Assembly (NCBI GenBank): GCA_002104945.1
Contig: MCFH01000002.1
Span: 1,765,001 to 1,829,000 of the forward strand
Source: Piromyces finnis
Lineage: Eukaryota; Neocallimastigomycota; Neocallimastigomycetes; Neocallimastigales; Neocallimastigaceae
Direction of reading: 5' to 3'
DNA: 64,000 nucleotides
Of the stretch, positions 1 through 11,563 are shown one piece after another (the stretch's first letter is position 1; every line of letters begins with the position of its first letter). The notes under the pieces are model-generated. The model did not search any database. It was given only the letters and a program-made list of their open reading frames with translations, and was not told where the DNA came from. Made by a program: the position numbers and the translations under genes.

Positions 1-247
1 ATTCAACTATAGTACAAATATCTACTTTATTCCATATCAAAAGAATATTTTATGGCAATGTAATGTTAAAAATTATATTATCATAAAATTATTAATATAG
101 CTATAAACGATACTGCTATATTAAAATAGTAAATGTTTCCTTTTTTTTTTAAAAAATATATATATATATATATAAAATTGCATAAAATGTTTAATAGAAA
201 ATTTCAAAATTTTATAAACTTTATTTGAAAATAATCACAATTATAAT

Positions 248-270
248 GGTGTTGTTGTTGTTGTTGTTGT
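248..270. repeat. GTT trinucleotide microsatellite
   Basis: About eight tandem GTT units in non-coding AT-rich DNA. A second, longer tract lies at 512-546. Confidence 0.9.
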
Positions 271-511
271 TTCTTTTATTATTAATATAAAACTTTAATA
301 TATTTTAAATTAGCAATGTATGGGTTAAAATTAAGGTGTTTTTAAAGATTTAAAAAAAGACTATATTATATTGTACAAATGGAATGAGATGGTTTTTTAT
401 ATAAAGTTCATGGGTGTAATATCAACCTTTTCATCTCTTTTTTATTTAATCCTCCTTTGACATGTCAACAACAATACAATAAAAAAAAGGCAAGCTTTTT
501 AACTGCTGCCT

Positions 512-513
512 TT

Positions 514-545
<32 letters not shown>

Positions 546-546
546 G
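512..546. repeat. GTT trinucleotide microsatellite
   Basis: About eleven tandem TTG/GTT units, 240 bp downstream of a similar tract. Non-coding. Confidence 0.9.
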
Positions 547-909
547 CGTATATAATAATTATTATTATTCAAAAAGATGTAAATCTTTTATTTTTTAATT
601 ATTTTTAATTCTTCCGTTTTATCCTAATGTATTTTATATTTATTTTTTCTATATATTACAATATATTCTTTACGTATATTAATTAATTATCCATTTTTAA
701 TTACTAAAAAACATTTTTTTTAATTTAATAATATTATTATTTTTTTAAAAAAAATGTTTGTGAAAAGAAAAATAATTTTTGGAAAATTCTTTTCAATTTC
801 TTGTTTAGTTTACTTCAAAAAAAAAAAAAAAAAAAAGAGACATTTAATAAAACAGGGTTAAATAGATTAAATAAGAATAAAAATGAAATTTAAGAAAAGA
901 TTAATCTAG

Positions 910-945
910 TTTACTAGACATTTTACTAGGCATTTTACTAGGCGT
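910..945. repeat. Three tandem 12-bp units
   Basis: Three consecutive near-identical 12-mers read TTTACTAGACAT, TTTACTAGGCAT and TTTACTAGGCGT. They differ by single transitions and lie 2.7 kb upstream of the next start codon. They could be a minor tandem duplication or clustered protein-binding sites; nothing in the sequence decides this. Confidence 0.75.
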
Positions 946-3619
946 TAACTTTCTTTTTTCCCTATTCACCGCTGTCATTAAAAAAAGATGCAAGTATTTT
1001 AACTATAATTTTTTTTATTAATTTTTAATTAAAGTATTCTTATGATTTAAACTATAGAAATTTATATTCATTCAATTAAATAATATATTTCATGATTTAT
1101 ACTATATTTATTAGAATATACTTGTTATATACGATGAAATACATTGCAACACAGAAGAAAGAGTGAAGTGAAAGGGGTTTTTTCAACCTAAATTAATCTA
1201 TAATAAATTACAGTGTATTCTGATATACGATTCTATTTAAATTTATTAATTTTTTGTGTCAGTCAATAATTTAGGAAATTTTTAGATTAATTTATATTTT
1301 AGTTTAAAAAGTTAAAAAAAGTGGACTTTTAAAACTCTTTGGTGGTTAGTAGTGGTGGTGGTGGTATTAGTTAGGATGGTGAGGAAGGATTGTACTTTGT
1401 AAAAAGAATAAATAAAAAAAAAGATATATTTTTCTTATTTTAAAAAATGTTGATAAACAATATTTTATAAAAAGAAATAAGAAGGAAAGTGTAAAATCTT
1501 TTTTTTTTTTACCTTACTTCATTTGGGCTTTTATTTTACAGTACTGATGAATTAACCAGAATATTGATGTTTGAACCATTAAAATGTTCCAGGGGTGAAA
1601 ATCTTTTGAACCTATAAAGTATCGTAACTTACTACCAATACCTTTTTTTGACAAAGATTACTAAAAGAAAGATTGTTTCCCACCTAGAAAATTAATAATT
1701 AAAAATGATAATACTAATCATTCTTAATACGAATATTCATTGACTTTTCAAAAGGGTTCTTTTTTTCACACACACACACACACACACCTACACACGTTTC
1801 TACCTATATTCTAACCCTAACCCTTTTAAAGTGTTTATTTTTCTCAAAAAATTTATTTATATAAAACATTATATATTATCCATATAACGTAAACGACTTT
1901 AATATATGATATAAATAAATTATTAATTAAATTATAAATTATATGACATAACTTGTTTTATTTATTAATTAAACAACGCTATGTGCCATATATTATGAAT
2001 ACATTATATAATATATATTTATTATTGTAAATTATATTACACAAAACTTTCCATATATTATATATTAAATTTTTAATATTTTTTAATTATCCTTTTTTTT
2101 TTTTTAAAAAAAGTGTAGTAGCAAAAAAAAAAAAAAAATGCCTACGACTACTTTACCATTTATTCATAAAAATCTTCTGCAACACACCACTTATAGTGGT
2201 ATTGGACTGTGCTAGGAAAAGGTGTAGCGACAACAGCATCGTTTCTTTTCTATACCATAGAAAATTTAATTATTAAAGTTTGATAAAAATTAATCAATTT
2301 ATTCTTTTTTTTTTTAAAAAAAAATTTTTAATTTTTATTCAAATGAACTCTTTTTAATTCATTAAGCATTAGTTTTCTTTTTTTTTTTTTTACTATTCAT
2401 TTTTCAATAGATTGAAAGAAATGAGAAAACGGTTTATTACGTAGAAAATAAATCAAGTGTGATTGATATAACACACCTCTTCTTCTGAATACGTGTTGCC
2501 TTTTGAAAGCATAAAACATAAAAAGATTATTATTTTTACTTTTTGCTTAATTATTACTATTATTTTTAAGGATATTTTAATAATAGGATCAAGTAGTTTT
2601 GTTAATAGAATTTTCAATATAAAAAAACTATTTAAATATATTTAAATATACTATAATATATTAATATAATAAATTGAATTAAATTGACAATTAAATTTAA
2701 AAATTTATAAAAAAAAATAAATTGAATTTTGGAAAGAGTATCTAGAGGTGAAAGTGGTGGTGCTTTACCTTGACTAAAGTGTGTGTGTGTGTGTGTATGT
2801 GTATGATTTGAATTGTAAAAAAGTTGAAAATAAGAAATTAAAAGGATGGGATCAATAAACTTTTTTAAAGGTATTTATAAATTATATAAATATGAAAGAT
2901 ATTATGTAATGATTCTAATTACTTATTATTAAATTATTATTATTGGGAATAGGAAGAAGCGTTTTAATTAATTTATACTTTTACTATTAATTAATATTAC
3001 TTTTGATTTAAAAAAATTAATCAAAATAAAATAAAAAAAGGGATTATGAAGTGAATTGGATAAAAGAAAAAAAGAAAGGTAGAATTAAAAGAAGATGTTA
3101 CTTTATAAAAAAGTGAAAGAGGTGAGAATGCTTTAAAAGGATGGTTTTAATATTTTTCTATAGTGACTTTATTTTGTTGATTTTCAAATTTATTAATAAT
3201 AGTATGCATCCTTTTTTTTTTTTAACTATAATGATAAGAAATTTATCAATTTATATAATATATATTATATATTACTAATTAATTTTAATATATCAATTAA
3301 TTGTAAAAATAAATAAAAATTTCTATTGAAAATATATTGAAAAAACTATTTAAATTTAAATTAAAATGAAAAAGTAATTACAAAAAAAAAACAAATAAAA
3401 AGAATAAAAAATTCCAAAATTTATTTTTTTTTTTTTTAAATAATAATAATAACTAACTTTTAATAAAACCCTAATATAATTTTTAAAATAAAACTAATAA
3501 AATTAGTTTAATTATAATTATACTAATTATTAATAAATTATAATAATTAATATAATTACCGATTTTTTTAATAAAAAAAAAATACAAAATAAATAAAATA
3601 AAATAATTTTTTTATCCAT

Positions 3620-6600
3620 ATGATAAACTATACTAACAACAATCAATTAGAAAGTGTTAAAGGAGGTAAATTATTTAAAATTGTGACATTTAATCAAATT
3701 AAATAAAATAATTGTAAAAAAGGGGAAGCAAGTTAAACTTGTTGATAAAAAAAAGTTGATATAGAATTTGGTTGATTGTTCTTTAATGAAGTATTATAGA
3801 GTTAGACAGTTGTGAATTGATAGAATAATAAAAAAAAAAAAAAAAAGAAAAAAAGACTATTAAAAATACGTACCTATTATTAACATATATATAATAATTT
3901 AATTTTAATAGAAGGCAGTACTGGAATCTTTAAAAAACTTAATTCTAATAGAATAGATTCAGGTTATAATACACCTGAAACTAGAAAACATAATTTAGAT
4001 AGTGTAAGTTTTTGATTAAATATTATAAAAAAAAATTTTTATCTCTATTCACATTGTAATTATATATATTTTTTATAATTTAATTTATAAATAGGATAAA
4101 ATTTTACAAATTCTTTGTGCATTACCATTAGGTTACACCCAAGAAAACAAGGTTTGTATATTATACTAAAATTTTTTGAAAAATTAATATATTAACTTTA
4201 TAATGATATATATTTAACAGAGTACTCAAAAGGCAGTAAAGGAAATTAAATCAGAAGAAAGTACTTTAGTTGAAAAAAGGGTTATTATTGATACCGGAAT
4301 CTTCGACCACCCAATTTTATTACAACAAAACGATACCGAATTAACTGAAGAAGAAACTATTGCAGAACCAGCCAGAATTGTCATTGACACTGGCATATTT
4401 GACCGTCCAATTTTAATTCAAGAAACTGAAATTATTGAAAAGGATGTATTAAAAGAAATTACCAAGCCAATTATTATTGATACTGGCATTTTCGATCGTC
4501 CAATTTTAATTCAAAATGTTGAAGAATCAATTCCAGAAACTAGAGCTGATACTGGTTTATGGTGGCTTTTCGCTAAACCAGATATTGTTGTAGTTGAAGA
4601 AAAGGCTCCACAAAGTGACAGAGTTATCATTGACACTGGTATTTTTGATCGTCCAATCTTAATTCAAAAGGTTGAACCAGTTGTTGAAGAAAAGGCTCCA
4701 CAAAGTGAAAGAGTTATCATTATTGATACTGGTATTTTCGATCGTCCAATTTTAATTCAAAATGTTGAATCAGTTGTTGAAGAAAAGGCTCCACAAAGCG
4801 ACAGAGTTATCATTATTGATACTGGTATTTTCGATCGTCCAATCTTAATTCAAAATGTTGAATCAGTTGTTGAAGAAAAGGCTCCACAAAGTGAAAGAGT
4901 TATCATTGACACTGGTATTTTCGATCGTCCAATCTTAATTCAAAATGTTGAACAAGAAATTACTACCAGAGATGTTGTTGAAGAAGCCATTCCAGAAACT
5001 AGGGCTGATACTGGTTTATGGTGGCTCTTTGCTAAAACTATTGTTGAAGAACCAATTCCAGAAACCAGAGCTGATACTGGTTTATGGTGGCTCTTTGCTA
5101 AAGCTATTATTGAAGAACCAATTCCAGAAACTAGAGCTGATACTGGTTTATGGTGGCTTTTCGCTAAACCAGATATTGTTGTAGTTGAAGAAAAGGCTCC
5201 ACAAAGTGACAGAGTTATCATTGACACTGGTATTTTTGATCGTCCAATCTTAATTCAAAAGGTTGAACCAGTTGTTGAAGAAAAGGCTCCACAAAGTGAA
5301 AGAGTTATCATTATTGACACTGGTATTTTCGATCGTCCAATCTTAATTCAAAATGTTGAACAAGAAATTACTACCAGAGATGTTGTTGAAGAAGCCATTC
5401 CAGAAACTAGGGCTGATACTGGTTTATGGTGGCTCTTTGCTAAAACTGTTGTTGAAGAATCAATTCCAGAAACTAGAGCTGATACTGGTTTATGGTGGCT
5501 CTTTGCTAAAACTATTGTTGAAGAACCAATTCCAGAAACTAGAGCTGATACTGGTTTATGGTGGCTTTTCGCTAAACCAGATATTGTTGTAGTTGAAGAA
5601 AAGGCTCCACAAAGTGACAGAGTTATCATTGACACTGGTATTTTTGATCGTCCAATCTTAATTCAAAAGGTTGAACCAGTTGTTGAAGAAAAGGCTCCAC
5701 AAAGCGACAGAGTAATTATTGACACTGGTATTTTCGATCGTCCAATCTTAATTCAACAACAACAACAACAACAAGAAAAAGTTACACCAAAATCTGATAA
5801 TATTATTCAACCACTCATCAGATTACCATTAGCAGTTGATTATCTTTTCGAACAACCAAAGGTTACTGAAACCCCAAGAGAAGCTCCAGTTGAAGCTGAT
5901 TACCAAGTTCCAAATGCTCCATATGGCTTTGCTCCACAAGTTCAAAAGCCACCATATGGTGTCAATGCTGAAGCTCCAAAGACTGAAAACATTATCCAAC
6001 CACTCATCAGATTACCATTAGCTGTTGATTATCTTTTCGAACAACCAAAGTCTCAAAATATTATTCAACCACTCATTAGATTACCTTTAGCTGTTGATTA
6101 TCTTTTCGAACAACCAAAGGTTACTGAAACCCCAAGAGAAGCTCCAGTTGAAGCTGATTACCAAGTTCCAAATGCTCCATATGGCTTTGCTCCACAAGTT
6201 CAAAAGCCACCATATGGTGTCAATGCTGAAGCTCCAAAGACTGAAAACATTATCCAACCACTCATCAAATTACCATTAGCTGTTGATTATCTTTTCGAAC
6301 AACCAAAGTCTCAAAATATTATTCAACCACTCATTAGATTACCTTTAGCTGTTGATTATCTTTTCGAACAACCAAAGGTTACTGAAACTCCAAGAGAAGC
6401 TCCAGTTAAAACAAAGGAAGTTGCTATTAGTAATGAAGTTGATCGTTTAAATGCAATCATTAGAGAATTAAATAAAAAAATTGAAAGTAAGCAACAATCT
6501 GAAGCTGATTTAAACGGTCGTGTTGCCAATTTAACTCTTATGTTAAATGAAGCTAATCAAAAGAATAAGATTTTATCTAATCAATATGAAAATAAATTAG

Positions 6601-9329
6601 ATGATGTTCTTTCTAAGAATGTTAAGCTCAACAGTAATCTCTCAAAAATTACTCTTGACTACGATTCTCAAGTTAGAGAATTAAAGGCTAAGAATAATGT
6701 TATGGATGAAAAGATCAACAATTTATTAGGTAAGCTTGCTTCTTTGAACACTCAATTATCTGTTGTTTCTCTTATTAGTAATGAACCAAGAGCTAACAGT
6801 AAGATTTCTGATGATTGTGCTACCATTAATGAATTAATGAAGGAAATGAATCAATCTAAGATTTCTAATGACTGTGCTACCATTAATGAATTAATGAAGG
6901 AAATGAATCAATCTAAGATTTCTAATGACTGTGCTACCATTAATGAATTAATGAAGGAAATGAATCAATCTAAGATTTCTAATGACTGTGCTACAGTTAA
7001 TGAATTAATGAAAGAAATCAATCAACTCAAGCAACAATCAGAATCTACTACTAGAGATGCTCCAGTTGTTGAAGAAGTTCCAAAGATTTCAGACGATTGT
7101 GCTACTATTGCTCAACAAAACAAGTATATTGCAGAATTAGAAGCTAAGCTTAATGATAATCAATTCGAAAACAAATATAATGATATTCTTTCCAAGAATG
7201 TTAAGCTCAACAGTAATCTCTCAAAGATTACTCTTGACTACGATTCTCAAGTTAGAGAATTAAAGGCTAAGAATAATGTTATGGATGAAAAGATCAACAA
7301 TTTATTAGGTAAGCTTGCTTCTTTGAACACTCAATTATCTGTTGTTTCTCTTATTAGTAATGAACCAAGAGCTAACAGTAAGATTTCTGATGATTGTGCT
7401 ACCATTAATGAATTAATGAAGGAAATGAATCAATCTAAGATTTCTGATGATTGTGCTACCATTAATGAATTAATGAAGGAAATGAATCAATCTAAGATTT
7501 CTAATGACTGTGCTACCATTAATGAATTAATGAAGGAAATGAATCAATCTAAGATTTCTAATGACTGTGCTACCATTAATGAATTAATGAAGGAAATGAA
7601 TCAATCTAAGATTTCTAATGACTGTGCTACCATTAATGAATTAATGAAGGAAATGAATCAATCTAAGATTTCTAATGACTGTGCTACAGTTAATGAATTA
7701 ATGAAGGAAATCAGTCAACTTAAGCAACAATCATTTGTTGAATCTTCATCTCGTGAAGTTGTTATGAATAAACCAGTTTACGTCAATAACAATAATGAAA
7801 ACTTAATGGCTAAGATGGCTGAAATTAATACTCGTCTTGCTTTAGTTACCTTAAAGTATGATGAAGATGTTCGTGTATTAAAGAACTCCCAAAAGGAAAA
7901 AGATAGCATTATTGAAGAATTAAGAAACAACTCTGCTAAATTAAATTCTAACCTTGCTACTTTAACTCTTAATAGTAACGATGAACGTTCAAACTTAAGA
8001 GAAATCGTTGTTGAAAAGCAATTGGAAATTGATGCTTTAAGATCTAGTGCTTCTCAATTAAATGGTCAACTTGCCAATTTAACTCTTAACATGGATGAAG
8101 TTTTACGTTCTAACAATGCTTACTTAAATGAAAAGACAGGAGAAGTTGATTTCCTTCGTCAATGTACTGTTCAATTAAACCAACAATTAGCTAGATTAAC
8201 TTTATCATTTGATGATATTATTAAGTCAAACCATGGTTATATTGCTAAGCAACAAGATGAAATCAATAATCTTATTGAAAAGACTACTGATCTTAATGGT
8301 CGCTTAGCTCGTTTAACATTAAACTATGATGAAATGAACAATAATCGTCAAAAGAAGATTACTGAACAAGATAAAGAAATCGAAAAGCTTCAACAAAAGG
8401 CTGCTGCTCTTAACGGTTCAATTGCAAAGCTTACATTAGCATTTGATGAAATGGCTCAACAAAAGTCTTCCTCAGTTGAATCTAGAGAAGATACTAGAGA
8501 AGTATCCGTTGAAAATGAAATTAATGAAGAAAGATTTAAAGATGTTTCTGTAAACTTAAACCATAACCTTGCTACTCTTACTCTTGAATATGATCTCTTA
8601 AAGAGAGAAAGTGAAATTCAACAAAAGGCTAGTCAACAAAAGATTAACTACCTTCAAAAGGAAAGAAGTAAGCTTAATAATAATTTAGCAAAGGTTACCA
8701 TTCAATATGATGAAGATATTGCTAAGAAGAATAAAACTATTAAGAATCTTAAGAGCAAATTAAATAATACCAATGTTGCATACAATAATGCTCGTCGTGG
8801 TTCTGTTGTAGCAAAGATTCAAAAAATCGAAAGATTAACTGACATGTCCACTAATCTTAACTCTAATCTTGCAAGAGTAACTTTAGAATTTAATGAAATG
8901 GTACAAAGCAAGGATGCTGAAATCAACAAATTAAAGGATTCTTTAAAGAATTACGAAATGGGTATTCAACAACATAATAATACTATTACTGTTGAATATA
9001 ATGATGTCAATTACTACAACATTAACCAAAATCCTAATGCTGAGAAGCATTCCAGTAAGATGATGGGCTCTCCAGCTCCTCTCGATGTTCCAGTTGTAGC
9101 TCCAGAAGTTCAAGAAGAAGCTCAAATTGCTCCAGCTGCTGAACCAGAAATTGCTGATGTTAATGAAGAAGAAGATGATCAAAGTGGAAAGAAAAAGAAA
9201 AGAGGAAAGAAATCAAAGTCTACCTCAAAGAAGATTGTAAAGAAGTCTAATAAATATGGTGACTTAACTATTGAACAAAGAAAAGCAATGAATAAGGAAA
9301 TTGTTAATCAATCATGTACAATTCTTTAG
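3620..9329 (+). CDS. Repeat-built coiled-coil protein with C-terminal CaaX box, unknown family
   Basis: Four exons join in phase: 3620-3665, 3912-4003, 4095-4151 and 4221-9329, giving 1,767 residues. I recognise no known family. Residues about 89-570 carry 11 copies of a motif around DTGIFDRPIL and 7 copies of one around DTGLWWLFAK. Residues about 592-785 carry 5 copies of a block starting IIQPLI and ending YLFEQPK, plus two copies of a Pro-rich linker. From about residue 830 onward the protein is predicted coiled coil, with twelve or more motifs of the form LNxxLAxLTLxYDE and two arrays of a 19-residue repeat (residues about 926-1235). The C-terminus is Lys-rich and ends Cys-Thr-Ile-Leu, a CaaX box expected to receive a geranylgeranyl group. 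No methionine follows Met1 until about residue 839. The inferred picture is a long membrane-tethered scaffold presenting many short binding motifs. The start is the only in-phase ATG feeding exon 2. Confidence 0.85.
4940..5755 (+). repeat. 408-bp coding tandem duplication
   Basis: The segment 4940-5347 is repeated almost exactly at 5348-5755, an offset of 408 bp (136 codons), so the reading frame is kept. Each unit contains three DTGLWWLFAK motifs and two DTGIFDRPIL motifs. Near identity at the DNA level, including third codon positions, indicates recent duplication or gene conversion. Confidence 0.9.
5799..6380 (+). repeat. 258-bp coding tandem duplication (IIQPLI block)
   Basis: The stretch beginning near 5836 recurs 258 bp later at 6094 with a handful of substitutions. 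Each unit encodes two IIQPLI...YLFEQPK blocks and one Pro-rich linker containing PYGFAPQ and PYGVNAE. A partial third unit ends near 6380. The offset is 86 codons, so the frame is preserved. Confidence 0.9.
6801..7730 (+). repeat. 57-bp coding minisatellite arrays (19-residue repeat)
   Basis: A 57-bp unit encoding a 19-residue repeat (KISNDCATINELMKEMNQS) occurs four times at 6801-7030 and six times from about 7380 to 7730. The arrays are separated by a degenerate copy and by a second copy of the roughly 215-bp segment first seen at 6590-6800. Both the unit and the larger array-plus-segment block have therefore been duplicated. All changes are in frame. Confidence 0.95.
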
Positions 9330-11435
9330 AGATTTAAAAAGTTTGATTTATAAATCAACTACCGATTAAAATTCATTCAAAAAATAATAATTTACAGGAA
9401 AAAAAATAATCTTTTATCTATACCTATTTTTTTAGAAAGGTTATTTTTTTTATATATTTTAATTTTTCAAATTCTTTTTCATTATTTAAACAGTCAATGT
9501 ATTCATTTTTTTTATTCAATGTCAGCAACTAATTACAATACACAGCAAACATCAGTAAACAATATTTAAAGTTTTTTTTTAAGTTGAACGATAAATTCTT
9601 TAATCAAGTTTTTTTCTTCAATTGTAAAATTTTTTAATTCAAAACACTATCTAATTACAACTTTTTTTAATTTATTACCGTTTTCTGTATTTCAGTATAA
9701 GTAATTAAAAACACTTTAATTCTCCTAATTAACACTTTATAAACCAAAAAAAAAAAAAAAAAACGAGGAATGTAGTTATCCAAAAATCAAACAAAACAAA
9801 ATAATCAAACAAAACAAAACAAAAAAAAGCAAATCTAATTTTTAAAAAGCAACATGAAAAATTACTCTTTTTTAGAAGCAAAGTAAAATAATTTTCCTTT
9901 TAATTATTAATTATAATAATATGTAATTAATTTGAAGTTTCAATATTTTATTTTTTGAATATTGGAATATTAATATAATTAATAATTTTTTGTAATAGAA
10001 AAGAAAAATGTGTCTTTTCTTCCTTACAGAATAATTGATTAGGAAAAACAACAATTTTTTTTTAATTATTATTAATTATAATAATCTATCCTAATTAAAA
10101 AGGGATAGTTTAATATGAATTAATAAGTTTAGGAATACAAATGATGCGTATTCCTAATGTTTACATTGAAACAATTAAAAAAAAAGTATAAGGAAAATGC
10201 TAAAAAATTTAATACCAAAATTTGAATATTAAAAGTTTAAAATTAATATTTAAAAGTTAATAAAATAAAGCTAAAAAAAAAGAGGGAAAATCATCCAAAA
10301 TAAACAAAGTAAAAATACAAAAAAACGAAAACAAAAAAAATAAAAAAACAAAAAAAAAAAAAAAATAAAAAACAAGGATAATTAACATTCACTCAATAAA
10401 AACAATATTATAAAAAGGAAACAATCAATAATAATAGCAAACAATATTAAACATATATATATATAAAAAAAAAAAAAAAAGTAACTGAAGAGTATGAAAT
10501 AACCAATTAAATAATTAATTTATTTTATACCATTTAATAATCTATTATAAAACGTAGTTATTAAAAAATTTCAGTTACAAAAAAGGTAATATTGTTTATA
10601 TTTAGATAATATAAATAGTAGTAAATGAAAAACAAAAAGAAAAAAAGAAAAACAGCAAAAATCAAGAAGGAAAAAAAAATCAACAGAAATTAAAATTTAA
10701 TTTTCAAGAAGATTCCGAATTTCCTTTACTGCCTGCCCCTAAAATTATTTTTTAGTTTTTTTAGATTTTTTTTTTATATTCTTCTTTTTAAATGTTTATT
10801 TTTTTTCTTTTGTTATAAAAATGTTTAAAAAAACCTTTTTAAAAATTTTATTAAATAATTTATTTAATATAATTAATAAAAAATAAAATTTTAATAATAA
10901 TAATAAAAAAAAAAAAAAAAAAACTGTTTCTATTATTTTTATGAAATTCTTTTTATATAATTATTATGAATAAATAATACCAAACTTTTACTTCCCCCTC
11001 CCCTTCTTCAGCATTATAAATTAATTTTTAGTTTAATATTTTTTATATTTAACCTAGAAGTTATACTTCAACAAAAGAAAAAAAAACTGATTAATGAATT
11101 TTGTTGTTACAATTTTTAATTTAAAGGAATTTAAAATTATACAAGAAATAATAATTTTTTTTTTTAGTTATAATTAATAGAAACAATCGATTTAAAAAAA
11201 AAAAAAAAAAACCTTTTATATTAAGTAAATTATACATTTAAATTTATTTAATATACTTTTATTTATTTTTCTTTTCTTTTTAATAATGATAATTTAAATT
11301 AGTAAAATATAAAATAATTAAAAAAAAATAAAAGTTAGTATATATATAAAAAAAAAAAAAAAATTAAACCTTTTAATAATATTTAATAAAAATTAAAAAT
11401 AATTTATAAAAAAAAAAAAAAAAAAATTCATAGAA
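9330..11435. other. AT-rich intergenic DNA
   Basis: Downstream of the CaaX gene there are many A and T homopolymers, an AC/A-rich stretch near 9780-9830 and no coding frame. The 3' untranslated region and poly(A) signals of the preceding gene must lie at the start, but AATAAA-like strings are too common here to pick one. Confidence 0.7.
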
Positions 11436-11550
11436 AAGGTATTAGGATTATTGTGTTTTAAAGTGTAATAGTGATGATTCTATTTTAAATTGGTAATAAT
11501 ATAAAAAACAATAGTATTTAAAAAGTAATCATGAAGATGTTAATTCTCCT

Positions 11551-11563
11551 TTCTTTAATTTTA
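11551..11563. repeat. Target-site duplication, left side of LINE copy A
   Basis: TTCTTTAATTTTA, repeated exactly at 13456-13468 on the far side of LINE copy A. This direct repeat is the expected mark of target-primed reverse transcription. Confidence 0.85.

Larger units (their letters stand above)
1..3619. other. AT-rich intergenic DNA upstream of the repeat-protein gene
   Basis: No convincing coding frame on either strand. It holds two GTT tracts (248-270, 512-546), a triple 12-bp repeat (910-945), a CA tract (1767-1787), two telomere-like CTAACC units (1811-1823), a GT tract near 2780, a 15-bp perfect inverted repeat (2186-2200) and many A and T runs. The last few hundred bases presumably contain the promoter and 5' leader of the gene starting at 3620, but no specific promoter element can be assigned. 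Confidence 0.7.

Noticed and set aside
1811-1823. CTAACCCTAACCC, telomere-like repeat
   Set aside because: Only about two units, next to a CA tract and far from any end of sequence; too short to call a telomere or even a clear interstitial telomere.
4945-5592. Long alternative frames inside the repeat gene (both strands)
   Set aside because: They recur with the 408-bp repeat and use an unlikely amino-acid mix; they are shadows of the main frame.
6540-9329. Separate gene starting at ATG 6540
   Set aside because: The frame is open far upstream with protein-like repeats and three phase-matched exons; 6540 is only the first internal methionine.
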